DNA of 64,000 nucleotides from Clarkia xantiana subsp. parviflora (taxonomy: Eukaryota > Streptophyta > Magnoliopsida > Myrtales > Onagraceae). The position numbers were made by a program, and so were the translations under genes. Shown in pieces: positions 1-11,076 of the stretch. The stretch spans positions 29,910,761 through 29,974,760 of the forward strand of contig JAPTYO010000008.1 in the NCBI GenBank assembly GCA_036873135.1. Direction: 5' to 3'. Every line of letters starts with the position of its first letter. The first letter of the stretch is position 1. The notes under the pieces are model-generated. The model saw nothing but the letters and a program-made list of their open reading frames with translations. It made no database searches and was not told the origin of the DNA.

Positions 1-392
1 ACGTTGTACAAGACTCGACTTGTAAATTTTACGAGTTTTATACAGGGTACGCACTTGACAGCGTGTATCAACCCGCGTTGGGGAAGCATACATAAGAACA
101 TTTAAGTTTTTGAAGAAGCATTTTGTGAACTCTAAAAAGCTTGTTGATAAAATATTTGAGAAAATATTTTGGCATTGAATGTGATACATCCAAAAAACCG
201 TGTTTGATAGAATTTTTTGGAAAGGTGCCTGATACATAAAATATTTGATAAAATATTTGGTAAAATGTTTGAAAAAATATTTGTGATACATGATTCCTGC
301 GTCCAGGGACCATGTAACACTTTTTGAGAATATGAATTGTGATGCCTGCTTTCTGCGTCCAGGAACCATGCAACACGGTTTGAAAACCTATA

Positions 393-672
393 AAACGAAC
401 CCTGATGGCGTTCGTAATATGGGAATGCCGACTAGACAGAGGACATTCGCCATAAAGAGTGCACCCTGAACCGGATATACGCACTTGTTATAGAGTGGGG
501 TCGCTATCTTAATAGAGAACTTCCGCCATTTTAAACGAACCCTGATGGCGTTCGTAATATGGGAATGCCGACTAGACAGAGGACATTCGCCATAAAGAGT
601 GCACCCTGAACCGGATATACGCACTTGTTATAGAGTGAGGTCGTTGTCTAAACAGAGAACTTCCGTCACTTA
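393..672. repeat. 140-bp tandem duplication
   Basis: Two head-to-tail copies of a 140-bp unit, about 393-532 and 533-672. They share the blocks cctgatggcgttcgtaatat and gcaccctgaaccggatatac with few differences, mostly near the copy ends. ORFs read through them on the minus strand begin with the same residues only because the unit is duplicated, so I see no gene. Confidence 0.85.
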
Positions 673-1773
673 AAGGGTGATCAGCCCTGTATGCCCATCC
701 TGTTCTGGACTCAGGGAATGGCTATGAACATGAGGATTTGCCTCTTAACCAGAGATGTCACAGCATGTCATTAAAAGAAGTAAACATGGGGCTTGTCTTT
801 TGAAAAAGAGGATACCTCGACAAGCATATTTTGACGGTAGGCCTTGGCGTTATTCCAAGGTATTGCTTGTAGTTGACGCCCTGAATAGTCGTCGTTTTAA
901 TAATAAGTCTTCTAGAGATAGACGCTTATGATATGAACGGAGGAATAAACTCCTTGTTGGTGTAGATAACAGATATGTTGGTGTTGTATACCATAACTCC
1001 CTCCTTGCATACAATGCTTAACTTGTACTGTTGAAGTAGATTTTTGTGCATAGGTTACTACTTGCCATCATTTCTGAGTAGTAATCGTAGTGTAATATGT
1101 ACCTACGAGTAGAGTTGCTTTTGTTAGATAGTCGCAATTTTTATAAGTTTGCAAAAGTATGAAGTCATGAAATTTTCTTTTTAGTCATGCATATAATAAA
1201 TGAAGTAAAGGAATTTGATACGAGGATTCCTTGTTTGTATAGGAAACTTCCCTGATGGCGGATACGATGAGTGTAGATTATGGTAAGCATATGTTAGGTA
1301 GAATTGCCGAGCACTTGTCAGCTTGGTGCTCCCCAAGTTGCTTGGCGGTTGTATTGCTGTTTCCTGATTGTTTATATTGTTTTGACTTCTAATAGTGCAT
1401 GACCTGTCCTTGTGTAATGCCCCCGGCTTGTTTATTATTGCGACATGATTTTTAGTCTTGCGCGTATAAAGTGTTTGAGACTTTGTGTTGTTCACGCGAG
1501 GAATATGTGTGTAGTTGTTACTTGGCGTTATTCCAAGGTAATATGCGTCATAATAATGTACCTACGAAAGTAGATTTATCCTTTATTAGATATTTAGAGT
1601 TCATACGACAGATTACAAGAAAGTGTCTAGTGATCACTTTTTTGAAAATTACTGAATCTAATAAGCATGAGTTGTACTTAATCTTTAAAAGATTTAACAT
1701 AGATATGCGAAAAGGAGATAAGGAAGATAAAGGATTGGTGATGTGTTTGATGTCCCCGTAGGTGATTTGTTGG
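673..1773. other. non-coding stretch, no gene recognised
   Basis: Short ORFs here have no recognisable domain and no coding signature. The stretch lies downstream, in element orientation, of the minus-strand gag of element F, so it could be 3' untranslated remnant of that element, but I see no polypurine tract or LTR. Confidence 0.4.
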
Positions 1774-3435
1774 CTAGTTGATTCTGCCACGTGCCACATA
1801 GTTTCTCAATGCATCTAGCGTGTTGAGCTCTTCAATCTCCTCTTTTGGGGATGGACAAAAGTTGATGTCATTCCTCCAAGTTTTACTTTGATTGTGTTGT
1901 TCTTCAACATCTTTGTCAAGGAAGGCAGTTGTTGGCTCAAGTGGGCGGTGAGGTTTGTTTTCTAGGAGAGCATCCACACTCCAAAGATTGTACGAGTCGC
2001 CACAATTGGTTCCATAAGCGACGTTGTTTTTCTGGCGTTTGGCGATAGGTGGATTATCGTCCACCATTTCTTTTCCTTTGCCTTTTTCTGAAGACTTGAC
2101 ACGAGGGCTCATTTGATGCTTATTGCCATGGTCGATATACTTCCTCATTTTTCCTTTTGAGATCAAGTTGTTTACATGAGATCTTAAGCTGACACAGCCA
2201 TCTGTCTCATGGCCACACACTTCGTGATTCTCGCACCATTTGCTTTTATCTTTTCCCAATGGGCCATTGCGGAAATTAAAGGGTTTTTTCCACAGCTTGG
2301 TCTCCTTCATTTCTCTTAGGATGACAGATAATGGTGTGTTCAGAGGAACATATATGGCGAGATTGGTATCCTTGAGCCTTTTGGCATCTGACTGGAATGG
2401 CTTCTTCTGGCGCGGTTGCCTATTTTCCCCGGAGATGTGTATCTCTTTTTCAATTATTGCCTTCAGGGTTCTTGTTGTCAATCCTGTGATTGGGATGTCG
2501 TCGCTACTAGCAAGTTTTTTCGGTCCGTCCTTGTGACAGATGTCGGCATCGTCTTGGCTTGTCCTCCTGGAAGGATCTTCCTTGTGTACTTTGGATGACT
2601 CTGCTTGAGTCCTCTCTGAAGGGCTGTCGCCTTGATCAATGAATTGCTTCAATTCGCCCTTGAGGATGATGTTGTTGGTTCGGAAGCGTAGACTGACGCA
2701 GTTATCGGTTTCGTGACCGAAGACCTCGTGGTTTTCACACCACTTGTCCTTGTCTTTTCCCAATTGGCCTTTCCTAAAGTTGTTTGGCTCTTTCCACATA
2801 TTTGAGTTCTTCATTTCCCTCAAAATTACAGATAGTGGGGCATTCAAAGGAATGTGGTCGGCGATGTTTACTCCATTTGGCTTCTCGAAACCTCCTTGAA
2901 AAGGTCGCTTTGGCTGTGGTGTGTCTTGATGACTTGTGATTCGAGATTTTGTCCCTATTGTCTCATCTTGTTCGTTGATTGGAGGCAAAAAAGGTGACGG
3001 GTTGACACCTTTATACTGGCGGGCTCCTTGGTTGGACGGAGGTGGGTGAGCTGCATATCTTTGGTTTTCTAGAGATTCGCTGAATGTGAGAAATTCTTCC
3101 AGTGCCGCCATCATTGCTGGAGTAATGGTGGGCATCGGATTTGCCCTCGTTCTTTGTTTGCCCTGCAGCATTTCTACCTGGGATTCAACTTCTGGTTTGA
3201 AACTAGGTGGAGGTGCGTGATGTTTGTTTTTTGGCTCCTTGCGCTGTGCGCCGGGCACATTGTCAATTGGTATGGATGAGGCTACAGAAGTAGCTCTTGG
3301 GGTGCGGGAGGGTCCTGACTGGCTCCCAGCTGGAGTTTGGCCTCCTGTTCTTTTGTTCATCGGGGAGGTCCTGGGATGTCCGGGTCCTTTCCTTGGCTTT
3401 TTCACCTCTTCGGGAGGGTTGTGATTACTTGCCAT
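1774..3435 (-). CDS. gypsy-type gag-like protein with duplicated zinc-knuckle module (element F)
   Basis: A continuous minus-strand ORF. The ATG at 3435 is chosen because it is the first start after the PBS at 3471-3485; the frame stays open upstream into the LTR, which is probably not translated. It gives about 553 residues. The N-terminal half is Pro/Ser/Lys-rich and low complexity. Two copies of a module follow, each with a PLSVILREM block, a CENHEV-GHETD-C zinc-knuckle-like motif (Cys-x2-His, Gly-His, Cys) and a basic tail. The same order, as a single module, is seen in the gag end of element E at 6680-6928. The usual Retrotrans_gag core (a WFYxLP-type block) is not visible, and no protease or polymerase follows. 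It is probably the gag of a non-autonomous or truncated Ty3/gypsy element. The C-terminal third is unrecognised. Confidence 0.65.
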   Translation of the reverse strand: MASNHNPPEEVKKPRKGPGHPRTSPMNKRTGGQTPAGSQSGPSRTPRATSVASSIPIDNVPGAQRKEPKNKHHAPPPSFKPEVESQVEMLQGKQRTRANPMPTITPAMMAALEEFLTFSESLENQRYAAHPPPSNQGARQYKGVNPSPFLPPINEQDETIGTKSRITSHQDTPQPKRPFQGGFEKPNGVNIADHIPLNAPLSVILREMKNSNMWKEPNNFRKGQLGKDKDKWCENHEVFGHETDNCVSLRFRTNNIILKGELKQFIDQGDSPSERTQAESSKVHKEDPSRRTSQDDADICHKDGPKKLASSDDIPITGLTTRTLKAIIEKEIHISGENRQPRQKKPFQSDAKRLKDTNLAIYVPLNTPLSVILREMKETKLWKKPFNFRNGPLGKDKSKWCENHEVCGHETDGCVSLRSHVNNLISKGKMRKYIDHGNKHQMSPRVKSSEKGKGKEMVDDNPPIAKRQKNNVAYGTNCGDSYNLWSVDALLENKPHRPLEPTTAFLDKDVEEQHNQSKTWRNDINFCPSPKEEIEELNTLDALRNYVARGRIN

Positions 3436-3470
3436 TGTTTCTGTGGTACTGTAGCTTTTTGTTCGAATCG

Positions 3471-3485
3471 CGGAGACGGCGCCAA
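3471..3485 (-). other. retrotransposon primer binding site (element F)
   Basis: On the minus strand TTGGCGCCGTCTCCG follows directly after an LTR end reading CAACA. The TGGCGCC start is the PBS common to several plant gypsy groups and recurs here at 5408, 44809 and 53718. It fixes the element on the minus strand and marks 3486 as the inner LTR edge. Confidence 0.75.
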
Positions 3486-3632
3486 TGTTGCGTCCGGGAC
3501 GACTGAGGTCACGGGGACGCGTCGGTTTGTGTAATTGTGCGGGCCGTAACCCTTCTGTCAGGCGGGGGTTGGGCCACTGACGAATGTTCGGACTTACTCC
3601 CGTGCGAGGTTTGTGTCTCGGATCGGCTATGA

Positions 3633-3770
3633 CTCGGTACGGATATGACCCGGTATGGATGTGACTCGGTACGGATGTGACTTGGTACGGATGTGACTCG
3701 GTACGGATGTGACTCAGGGCGGATGTGACCCGGTACGGTTGTGACTCAGGGCGGATGTGACTCAGGGCGT
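3633..3770. repeat. 18-bp tandem array inside LTR F
   Basis: About eight imperfect copies of an 18-bp unit built on ggtacggatgtgactc, with gggcggatgtgactca variants at the right end. The 18-bp period keeps one reading frame open, which explains why an ORF extends upstream of the real gag start as Ser-His-Ile-Arg repeats. Confidence 0.85.
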
Positions 3771-3967
3771 CGGAACCTGCACTAAGGGCCAATGCTAGCA
3801 CGGAGAGGGGGGGGGGTGGTGCTAGCGGAGCCCTCTCCGATGCCTAAGTTACTATAGTGGCAAAAAAGGTAATTTCTAGAGAGAGAGAATTCTAGAGAGA
3901 AGTCAGAGCTCTAAATACAAAAGTTGGGCAAATGAGAGAGTGAGTGAAAATGGGTGGCCAAGGTCTC

Positions 3968-3979
3968 CTATTTATAGGC
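3968..3979 (-). promoter_or_regulatory. TATA box of LTR F
   Basis: The minus strand reads CCTATAAATAGG (a near-palindrome, cctatttatagg on plus). It lies between the palindrome array and the PBS, where the U3/R boundary of a minus-strand element is expected. Function is inferred from position and motif. Confidence 0.5.
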
Positions 3980-4197
3980 TTCCTTGAGACCGGACCCGGT
4001 TTTATAGCGGTTTGATGACGGTCCAAGAAAATAAGCGGGAACCGTTGTCCATATTGGTAATGCATGAACTTGACTTCTCTACACGTAACGACGATCGCGG
4101 ACACGGTAATCGCGGATACGGCAGTCGCGCAATACCCGTGGCGGAACCCGGACCTCGTCGAAATTGGGCGATTCGGCGAGGTCCGGATTGCCGTGCG

Positions 4198-4385
4198 ATC
4201 CGGACCTCCGGATTGCGCAATCCGGAGGTCCGGATTGCACAATCCGGACCTCCGGGTTGCATGCAATCCGGAGGTCCGGATTGCTTGCAACCCGGACGCC
4301 CGGGTTGCTGCAACCCGGACATCCGGGTTGCTGCAACCCGGAGGTCCGGATTGCACCGCAATCCGGATGTCCGGTCCGGTCACGC
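4198..4385. repeat. array of GC-rich palindromes in LTR F
   Basis: About eight consecutive units of 20-26 bp of the form CAAYCCGG-NNNN-CCGGRTTG, for example CAATCCGGAGGTCCGGATTG. Each unit is a near-perfect palindrome and units are separated by 2-4 bases. The spacer varies among AGGT, ACCT, ACGC, ACAT and ATGT. ORFs are open on both strands because of the symmetry and are not genes. Confidence 0.9.
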
Positions 4386-4587
4386 GTAAATGCGTTTCCG
4401 GACCGTTTTGACCCTTGGGAGACGTTTTTCGAGACGAGATGTAATCTTTGACGCGTTTGCAAGGCCCGAAGCATAAATACGAACCCGAATTGGACATTTA
4501 TCCATCAATATATAAGTAAACAAACCTGCTACGACCACCTATATATCCAATATGAACCAAACCCATATAGTGAAGGATCTAACCTAA

Positions 4588-5075
4588 TGGGTGTAAATAA
4601 GTCAAGCTACTCGTGAGCTGCTCGAGATCAGCTCGGTCGATATTCAAAATCGACTCGCTAAATTTCGAATTCACTGGTACTCTCGAATTGAGAGGCTTAC
4701 GAGCCTAATCGAACTTTTTTTTTTTGCCTATTCGAGTCGAGTTCGAGTTTGGATTTTTTTTTTCGAGTTTTACGTAATAATATTATATATGCATATATTG
4801 AGTCCAAGAAGAGTTCGAGCTCGAGTTCGAGTTCGAGGCAAAAGCCTAATCGAGTCGAGTTCGAACTCGAGTTAAGGTGCCCCATTTATAATTTAATTGA
4901 ATTTTTTAACCTTATCGAGCCGAGCCGAGTTGAGCCGAACTCGAACACGTCAAGTATGGCACCGAGTCGAGTTCGAGCTTGAAAAATTAAGGCTTGGTCG
5001 AGTTAGAGCTCGAGTAAACTGAGTCGAGTCGAGCTTCCCAGATACTCGGCTCGTTTATAGCTTTTTATTCTACCC
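4588..5075. mobile_element. degenerate TCGAG-rich foldback element, MITE-like
   Basis: A stretch dominated by gagtcgagttcgag motifs in both orientations, bounded by roughly inverted ends (gggtgtaaataagtcaagc on the left, gctttttattctacccc on the right). TCGAG-rich foldback elements of this appearance are common in plant genomes. I found no convincing TSD, so class and exact ends are uncertain. Confidence 0.45.
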
Positions 5076-5129
5076 CAAAAAAAGGATGCCTGGGTGTATT
5101 ACTATCTAAAAATTTAGGCTTTATGTAAC

Positions 5130-5309
5130 AAAAGTGGTTCTGAAAAACCGGTTCAGAACCTGTTTTGAACCAGTCGAAAACCGCTCCTTATATTCCTTAT
5201 CAGAACCGAACCATTTAAGAACCGGTTCAGTCAGAACCAGTTCGTATTGGTTCGGTTCCGGTTTGGTCCCGGTTCGGTTCTCCCGAACCGGTTTTTATGC
5301 CCAACCCTA
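5130..5309. mobile_element. partial hAT-like MITE with ggttc repeats
   Basis: Dense ggttc/gaacc motifs in both orientations, ending on the right in CCCAACCCTA at 5309. Inverted, that end is TAGGGTTGGG, like the TAGGG-type hAT termini seen intact at 55316-55871. No matching left end is visible, so it looks truncated, possibly by the element E rearrangement next to it. Confidence 0.4.
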
Positions 5310-5404
5310 CATGTGATGTCGAGATAGATACCTAAGAGAGTGAAGTAAGGCGATATCCTGAAATCCATTCCCGAAAGCTAAGGCCAAGTAAACTTGATCT
5401 CAAA
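5310..5404 (+). repeat. 3' end of a family X LTR (element E)
   Basis: Matches the terminal part of other family X LTRs in the window: gtcgagatagatacctaagagag, then tccattcccgaaa, then cttgatc. It is immediately followed by a PBS, so this is the end of a 5' LTR on the plus strand. The upstream remainder of this LTR is missing. Confidence 0.7.
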
Positions 5405-5407
5405 ATT

Positions 5408-5424
5408 TGGCGCCGTCTGTGGGA
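5408..5424 (+). other. primer binding site (element E)
   Basis: TGGCGCCGTCTGTGGGA directly after the LTR end, identical to the PBS of the Tat-type element at 53702-53718. It fixes the plus-strand orientation of element E. Confidence 0.85.
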
Positions 5425-5440
5425 AAGCGATAAAAAAGTC

Positions 5441-6928
5441 ATGGCCCCGTTGAAGAATAAGGCAAAGGTAGTAGAGACTGTTGTAGAAGAGATCGCTAAA
5501 TCTCAAACAGATACTACTAACTCCAAACAAGATGACCAAGAAGAAAGGATGGAGCCTCCTCCACAAAATAATGGTGCTGCTAGTGAGGAACAACCCCCTC
5601 ACTCCGAGCCACCCCCAAACCCGACGGAGGCAAGGACATCTCCTATGGCCGTCCCACCGAAGGTACTGGTGACGTTTGTGGAATTTTGGAATCAAGCCCA
5701 GGCGGGACTTACCCCAAACGCCAAGGAACCAGTGCTTGCAGCCTCCCAGCGGGAAGATGAAACTTCAAGTATAAAGGCTACTAGGATAAAATGCCCAGAG
5801 CAAAATAAAGAACAAAAGACCGTGAAGGTCGACGCCCTAGTAAAGGAACCTGTGTTATTCACACTGGGGCAAATAGGGGAGTTATTAGAGAAGAAGAGGA
5901 TATGGGTGGGCGACATGTTGAATGTTAGAGACCACACTTCCCATTCTTTTTCCAAAAGACTTATCGACACTTGAGTGCCGCCCCAAGTTTTCGCAAGATA
6001 CATTGATGACTATACAGGGGAAGGAGACCCCGTCTGACATATCAACGCCTACAATTCCTCGTTTCTAGGAAGAGGGGTGATGTCGGATCACTACGCAACA
6101 CTCTTCCCAACTACTCTCAAGGAGGAAGCATCTACATGGTTCTACGGCCTTCCCGACAACTCCATAGATTCATGGGAAGAGTTGAATGCCAAGTTTATAG
6201 ATAGGCATATAGGCCAATGACAACGCCTAAAAAATATGGATTTCTTGGATAAAATCGAGCAAGGTCCCAACGAAACCTTGGCCAGTTATTATACCAGGTA
6301 CCGTAAGATACTGCAGTAGTTAAATGAGGACGCCAATGATGGCGAGCTCATTAGAACCTTCTAGAGAGGGTTGAGGTCATAGAGCCAAGCCTTGAAGGAT
6401 AGTATGGTGATGAAGCCTGTAAGAAAGATCGCTGTTCGCCACTAAAGTCAAGAAGTATAATGATCTCGGAAGATCACATGAAACCACTCATGGAATCGGG
6501 AAAGCAATTGGTGTCACCCAAAATAGAGGAACAATCCCAATCCCGACCTAAGAGAAAAGAAGATAAACGAGATGGGAGTTTCAGACAAAGTAATCGACCA
6601 AAATCAAAAGCGGGATATTAATCCCTACTTGGCGTGATACACCCCTCTCACACACAATATCTCAGAGGTACTACGAGAGATGGAGAAACACAGGTTGGGT
6701 GACCCGCACCCAGTGAGGAAAAATCCTCTGGGCCAACAGATAAAGAACTACTGTCGATACCACCGCGTTAGGGGACACGATATGAATGATTGCCTCTTTC
6801 TAAAACAAGACATTGAAACCCTAATCCAAAGAAGCAAGTTACAAAATTTTATAGAAAATCCCTTTAAAGCCCCCGAGAAAACGGAGCAGAAGCCTGGGAA
6901 GACAATCCAGTTCTCTCCCACACAATAA
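5441..6928 (+). pseudogene. gypsy gag, broken (element E)
   Basis: Starts at the ATG 17 bases after the PBS. The first segment (to 5974) is a Lys/Glu/Pro-rich N-terminus. The central gag core is then readable only across interruptions: TLKEEASTWFYGLP, followed by a WEELNAKFIDRHIG block and an ETLASYYTRYR block, with several in-frame stops between about 6219 and 6380. From 6680 a clean segment carries YCRYHRVRGHDMNDC, a zinc-knuckle-like motif, and a conserved basic tail. This is a Retrotrans_gag-family capsid gene of a Tat-like gypsy element that has decayed. It precedes protease remnants on the same strand. Confidence 0.8.
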
Positions 6929-7010
6929 CCCTGCCCCTATTCAATGATGGACTGTTAATGTCATCTCTGGTGGATTTTCTGCGGGAGGGGAAACCAGCTC
7001 AGCTCGTGAG

Positions 7011-7465
7011 GTGTATGCCGCCCAAAACTCTACAATGGCTATAATGGGGAAAAGATCGCGAGACCCTGATCAGGTGATTATCAGCTTTACAACGAATGAT
7101 CTCATGATGGTGACACAACATCATGAAGACCCATTGGTAATCATAGCCACCATGACTGAATATGAAGTCAAAAGGGTCCTCGTCGACAGCGGAAGCTCGA
7201 CATATATCTTCTTTTATGAAGCTTTCCTAAATTTGGGACTCACCAAGAAGGACTTGAGAAAAGCCGACTTCCTTTTAGTAGGTTTTGCGGGAAAACTACC
7301 TACCCAATGGGTGCCATCCGATTAATAGTAATACTGGGGAAGGAAAAGAAGATTTTGAGCAGCGACATACTCTTTGTAATTTTCGACGTCACCTACGCAT
7401 ACAATGCCAACATTGGAAGGACTACTCTCAATACCTACCGCATTATCCCCTCGACTGCCTTCGAT
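7011..7465 (+). pseudogene. gypsy aspartic protease region, truncated (element E)
   Basis: Encodes VKRVLVDSGSSTYIF, the DSG active-site block of retroviral-type aspartic proteases as found in plant gypsy pol, then a GLTKKDL...LVGFAG block typical of the same domain. A frameshift near 7320 moves the reading to a frame containing YNANIGRTTL, matching the conserved end of the protease region. Homology stops near 7465, where an oppositely oriented LTR begins. Reverse transcriptase and integrase are absent. Confidence 0.75.
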
Positions 7466-8236
7466 CGACTCTTCTAGGTATCTATGTCGACCACGCCGGG
7501 TACTTAGTTTCCTTTTTAGTATTTGATGGGCGAGAACCTTAAAAGAGGTTGGGGATTTGCCCCTGATTCCACTCCGAAGCTTAAGTCAGTAATGGAATAT
7601 GAGAGGATACTTTAAGAAGTATATGGTAGAATGTAAATAAGTAATAAAAGTGTCCCCATATTTATAGGGAGAGCGTACCGACATGGAGGGTTTTTGTCCA
7701 GCGTGGGCTGAAGTAGGTGACAAGCAGGTCGTCATCTCACCATTCCTTAAGAGGAAGGTTTCTTCATGGCGGCTGAAGTAGGTGACAAGCAGGTCACCAC
7801 CTCACCATTCCTTAAGAGGAAGGTTACTTCATGGCGGCTGAAGTAGGTGACAAGCAGGTCGCCACTTCACCATTCCTTAAAAGGAAGGTTTCTTCATGGC
7901 GGCTGAAGTAGGTGACAAGCAGGTCGCCACCTCACCATTCCTTAAGAGGAAGGTTTCTTCATGGCGGCTGAAGTAGGTCGCCACCTGTCAAGGGTTTCCT
8001 CATAGTGCTAGGCTGCCGACTCGACTCATACCTTGAGAGGGAGAGTCTTTGAGTGGCCTTGTTGTCGCCTGTTTTCATATTCATTTTGGTGGTCGACATC
8101 TTTTTTTATCGGTGTCGACCATTTGTATTTTCCTTCTCGTTCTAAACGTAAGTAGTCGTCGATTTATTTTGAGGTACCCTCGACTTAAACATTCTCGACT
8201 TCTTGTTAGCTCATCCCCAATAATCGTAGCCCAACA
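7466..8236 (-). repeat. family X LTR in inverted orientation
   Basis: Reverse complement of the family X LTR seen at 34657-35474 and 38257-39063. The minus strand reads TGTTGGGCTACGATTA from 8236, then the 65-bp repeats, a TATA box (plus strand ccatatttatagg near 7655), the block ttaagcttcggagtggaatc, and the run toward gtcgacatagatacc. The terminal bases before the expected PBS are missing at the left end. The orientation is opposite to the gag/protease segment it abuts. Confidence 0.8.
7700..7990 (-). repeat. 65-bp tandem repeats within LTR X
   Basis: Four to five copies with an exact 65-bp step (the block cattcc starts at 7741, 7806, 7871 and 7936). The unit contains accattccttaagaggaagg and gaagtaggtgacaagcaggt. 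Related, more degenerate arrays occur in the plus orientation in the other X LTRs at about 31240-31420, 34850-35110, 38450-38720 and 39840-40020. Confidence 0.9.
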
Positions 8237-8690
8237 CTAGTGTTGTCCAATACTTAGAATTTTTTCCATGTATGCATCCATATGCATCAATACTAGTGTT
8301 GTCCAACACTTGGAGATTTATTCATGATTTACATGTATGCATTCATAAGCATCTACTAGTGTTGTCCAACACTTAGAATTTTTTTTCATGATTTACATGT
8401 ATGCATCAATACTAGTGTTGTCCAACACTTAGAAATTTGTTCATGACTTACATGTATGCATTCATATGCATCAATGATAGTGTTGTCCAACACTTAGAAT
8501 TTTTTTTTCCATGATTTACATGTATGCGTCAATACTAGAGTTGTCCAACACTAAGAATTTTTTTCCATGATTTATATGTATACATCCACACGCATCAATA
8601 AAAGTGTTTATCCAACACTTAGAATTTTTTTCATTATCGACATGTATGCATCCATATGCATCGATATTAAGTGTTTGTCCAACGCCAGAC
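8236..8690. repeat. minisatellite with internal palindrome, 56-67 bp period
   Basis: Eight copies beginning near 8236, 8292, 8355, 8411, 8476, 8534, 8601 and 8667. Each carries AGTGTTGTCCAACACT, a palindrome with six-base arms around gtcc, and most have tatgcat/atgcat blocks forming a second symmetry. The array directly abuts the outer end of the inverted X LTR. Confidence 0.9.
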
Positions 8691-9240
8691 TCATTAAAGA
8701 GGTAAAGTATAGCCGAGGTACCAATCAAGTGTGCATCCTTTCAAAAAATAGAGTCAAGTAAAGGTAAAACCAATACTTGACTCAGGGGAAAATGATTGAT
8801 ATACGCCCAATTGGACATCACTTAGACTCGACTTGGTCGCCCCGTCGACCCTGAACACGGTAAGCAACCGAGACCCGAATAAATGCGCTAGCCACCTATG
8901 AGGCCTCCGACTGGACTGATCTTGTCGAAGAGAGCGGACTAGTCCAGTCAAGGACCACTGACCGTACTAGCCCGGTCATAACGGGGCTGACGCGTCCCCG
9001 CGCTCAGCCTCGACGTCCGGGTGACTGACATCTGGGCTACGCGCACGACGCACTGCCGTCCCGTATGGAATATTATACGGACCGCATACAAAAATAAGGA
9101 CTCCTATCTCTCATATACAACTGGATTTCATTTGAATGTTTTGATCTATCTTTAGAACTTTATCTTTCTAAAACCGAACTCTCATTTTAGAATCGGAGAA
9201 GGTTCGCCGAACACCCCCGACTTATCCCTTGTGTTGGTAA
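8691..9240. repeat. fragment of a dispersed repeat (family Y), then unassigned sequence
   Basis: About 8691-8835 resembles 14660-14807: both have atagagtcaa, then a ttgactc block, gggga-aaat and acgcccaattgg/acacccaatttgg. It is probably part of a retroelement LTR or UTR. From 8835 to 9240 the sequence is GC-richer and LTR-like, but I could not match it to another copy in the window. Confidence 0.45.
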
Positions 9241-9930
9241 GCAAGAGAAGAAACAAAAAGAGCCGAATATGAGCAAGAGAACCGATACCAACTTGAAAAA
9301 CACCGCAAAGATAAGAACCTCAACAAACTTATCCATCACACATCAAGAAAAGAGTCATTCCTTCCATTAATCAACTCACCTCCACTATCTCTTTGCTACC
9401 GACCTTGATTGCACCTCTGCTCTGAAATGTGAACCCTACTGTATATACCACGTGAATACTGCTGCTAAACTCCAAACTATACCGTTAATTATTATGTTGC
9501 TACTTGCTACTGATACTTGCTACCGCAACTTTGCATGGTCGGACAAAATTGTTACCTTATTTTAAAATAATATTTTAAAACAAATAAAATTTCTAACTCA
9601 ATTGGTTCAACCGTATATTTTACTTATTATTGCTCTGATTATTTTGGATGGAAAAGTGTCACGTGTTAATTAAGGGTAAAATTAGATTAATATGAAATGC
9701 TTCAATGTTCAGTGGACACATAATAAATACCGGTTATCATGATCTATACAGATCCCGTAACGAAGTTGAATCACACAATTCACCGTTTGAGTAACCCTTA
9801 ATAAAAACATCGTGGGTTGGTCGTATTTATTTATTAATAGAAAGTAATTGGTAATGAGAAATAGAGATAATTGGAAATACATTATAATTAATGAAGAAGA
9901 AAGGTTTAATTATTATGATGATTAGAAAGA
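9241..9930. other. intergenic, 3' flank of the dehydrogenase gene
   Basis: AT-rich, no ORF with recognisable content. The last 100 bases hold the 3' untranslated region of the minus-strand dehydrogenase gene; no clear poly(A) signal could be chosen. Confidence 0.4.

Positions 9931-11076
<1,146 letters not shown>

Larger units (their letters stand above)
3486..4496 (-). repeat. LTR of gypsy element F
   Basis: The inner edge is fixed by the PBS: the plus strand reads TGTTGCG at 3486. The outer edge at 4496 (plus strand ending TTGGACA) is tentative, chosen because it gives TGT...ACA ends. The LTR contains a minus-strand TATA box near 3970, an 18-bp tandem array at about 3633-3770 and a palindrome array at about 4198-4385. 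No second copy lies in the window, so neither length nor age can be checked. Confidence 0.55.

Noticed and set aside
3436..3801. Upstream extension of the element F gag to 3801
   Set aside because: It crosses the PBS and an 18-bp repeat array within the LTR; translation is expected to start after the PBS, at 3435.
4002..4497. ORFs of 95-201 codons on both strands
   Set aside because: They arise from the palindrome array in LTR F: all frames read repeated Asn-Pro-Asp/Ser-Gly-Leu patterns and no domain is present.
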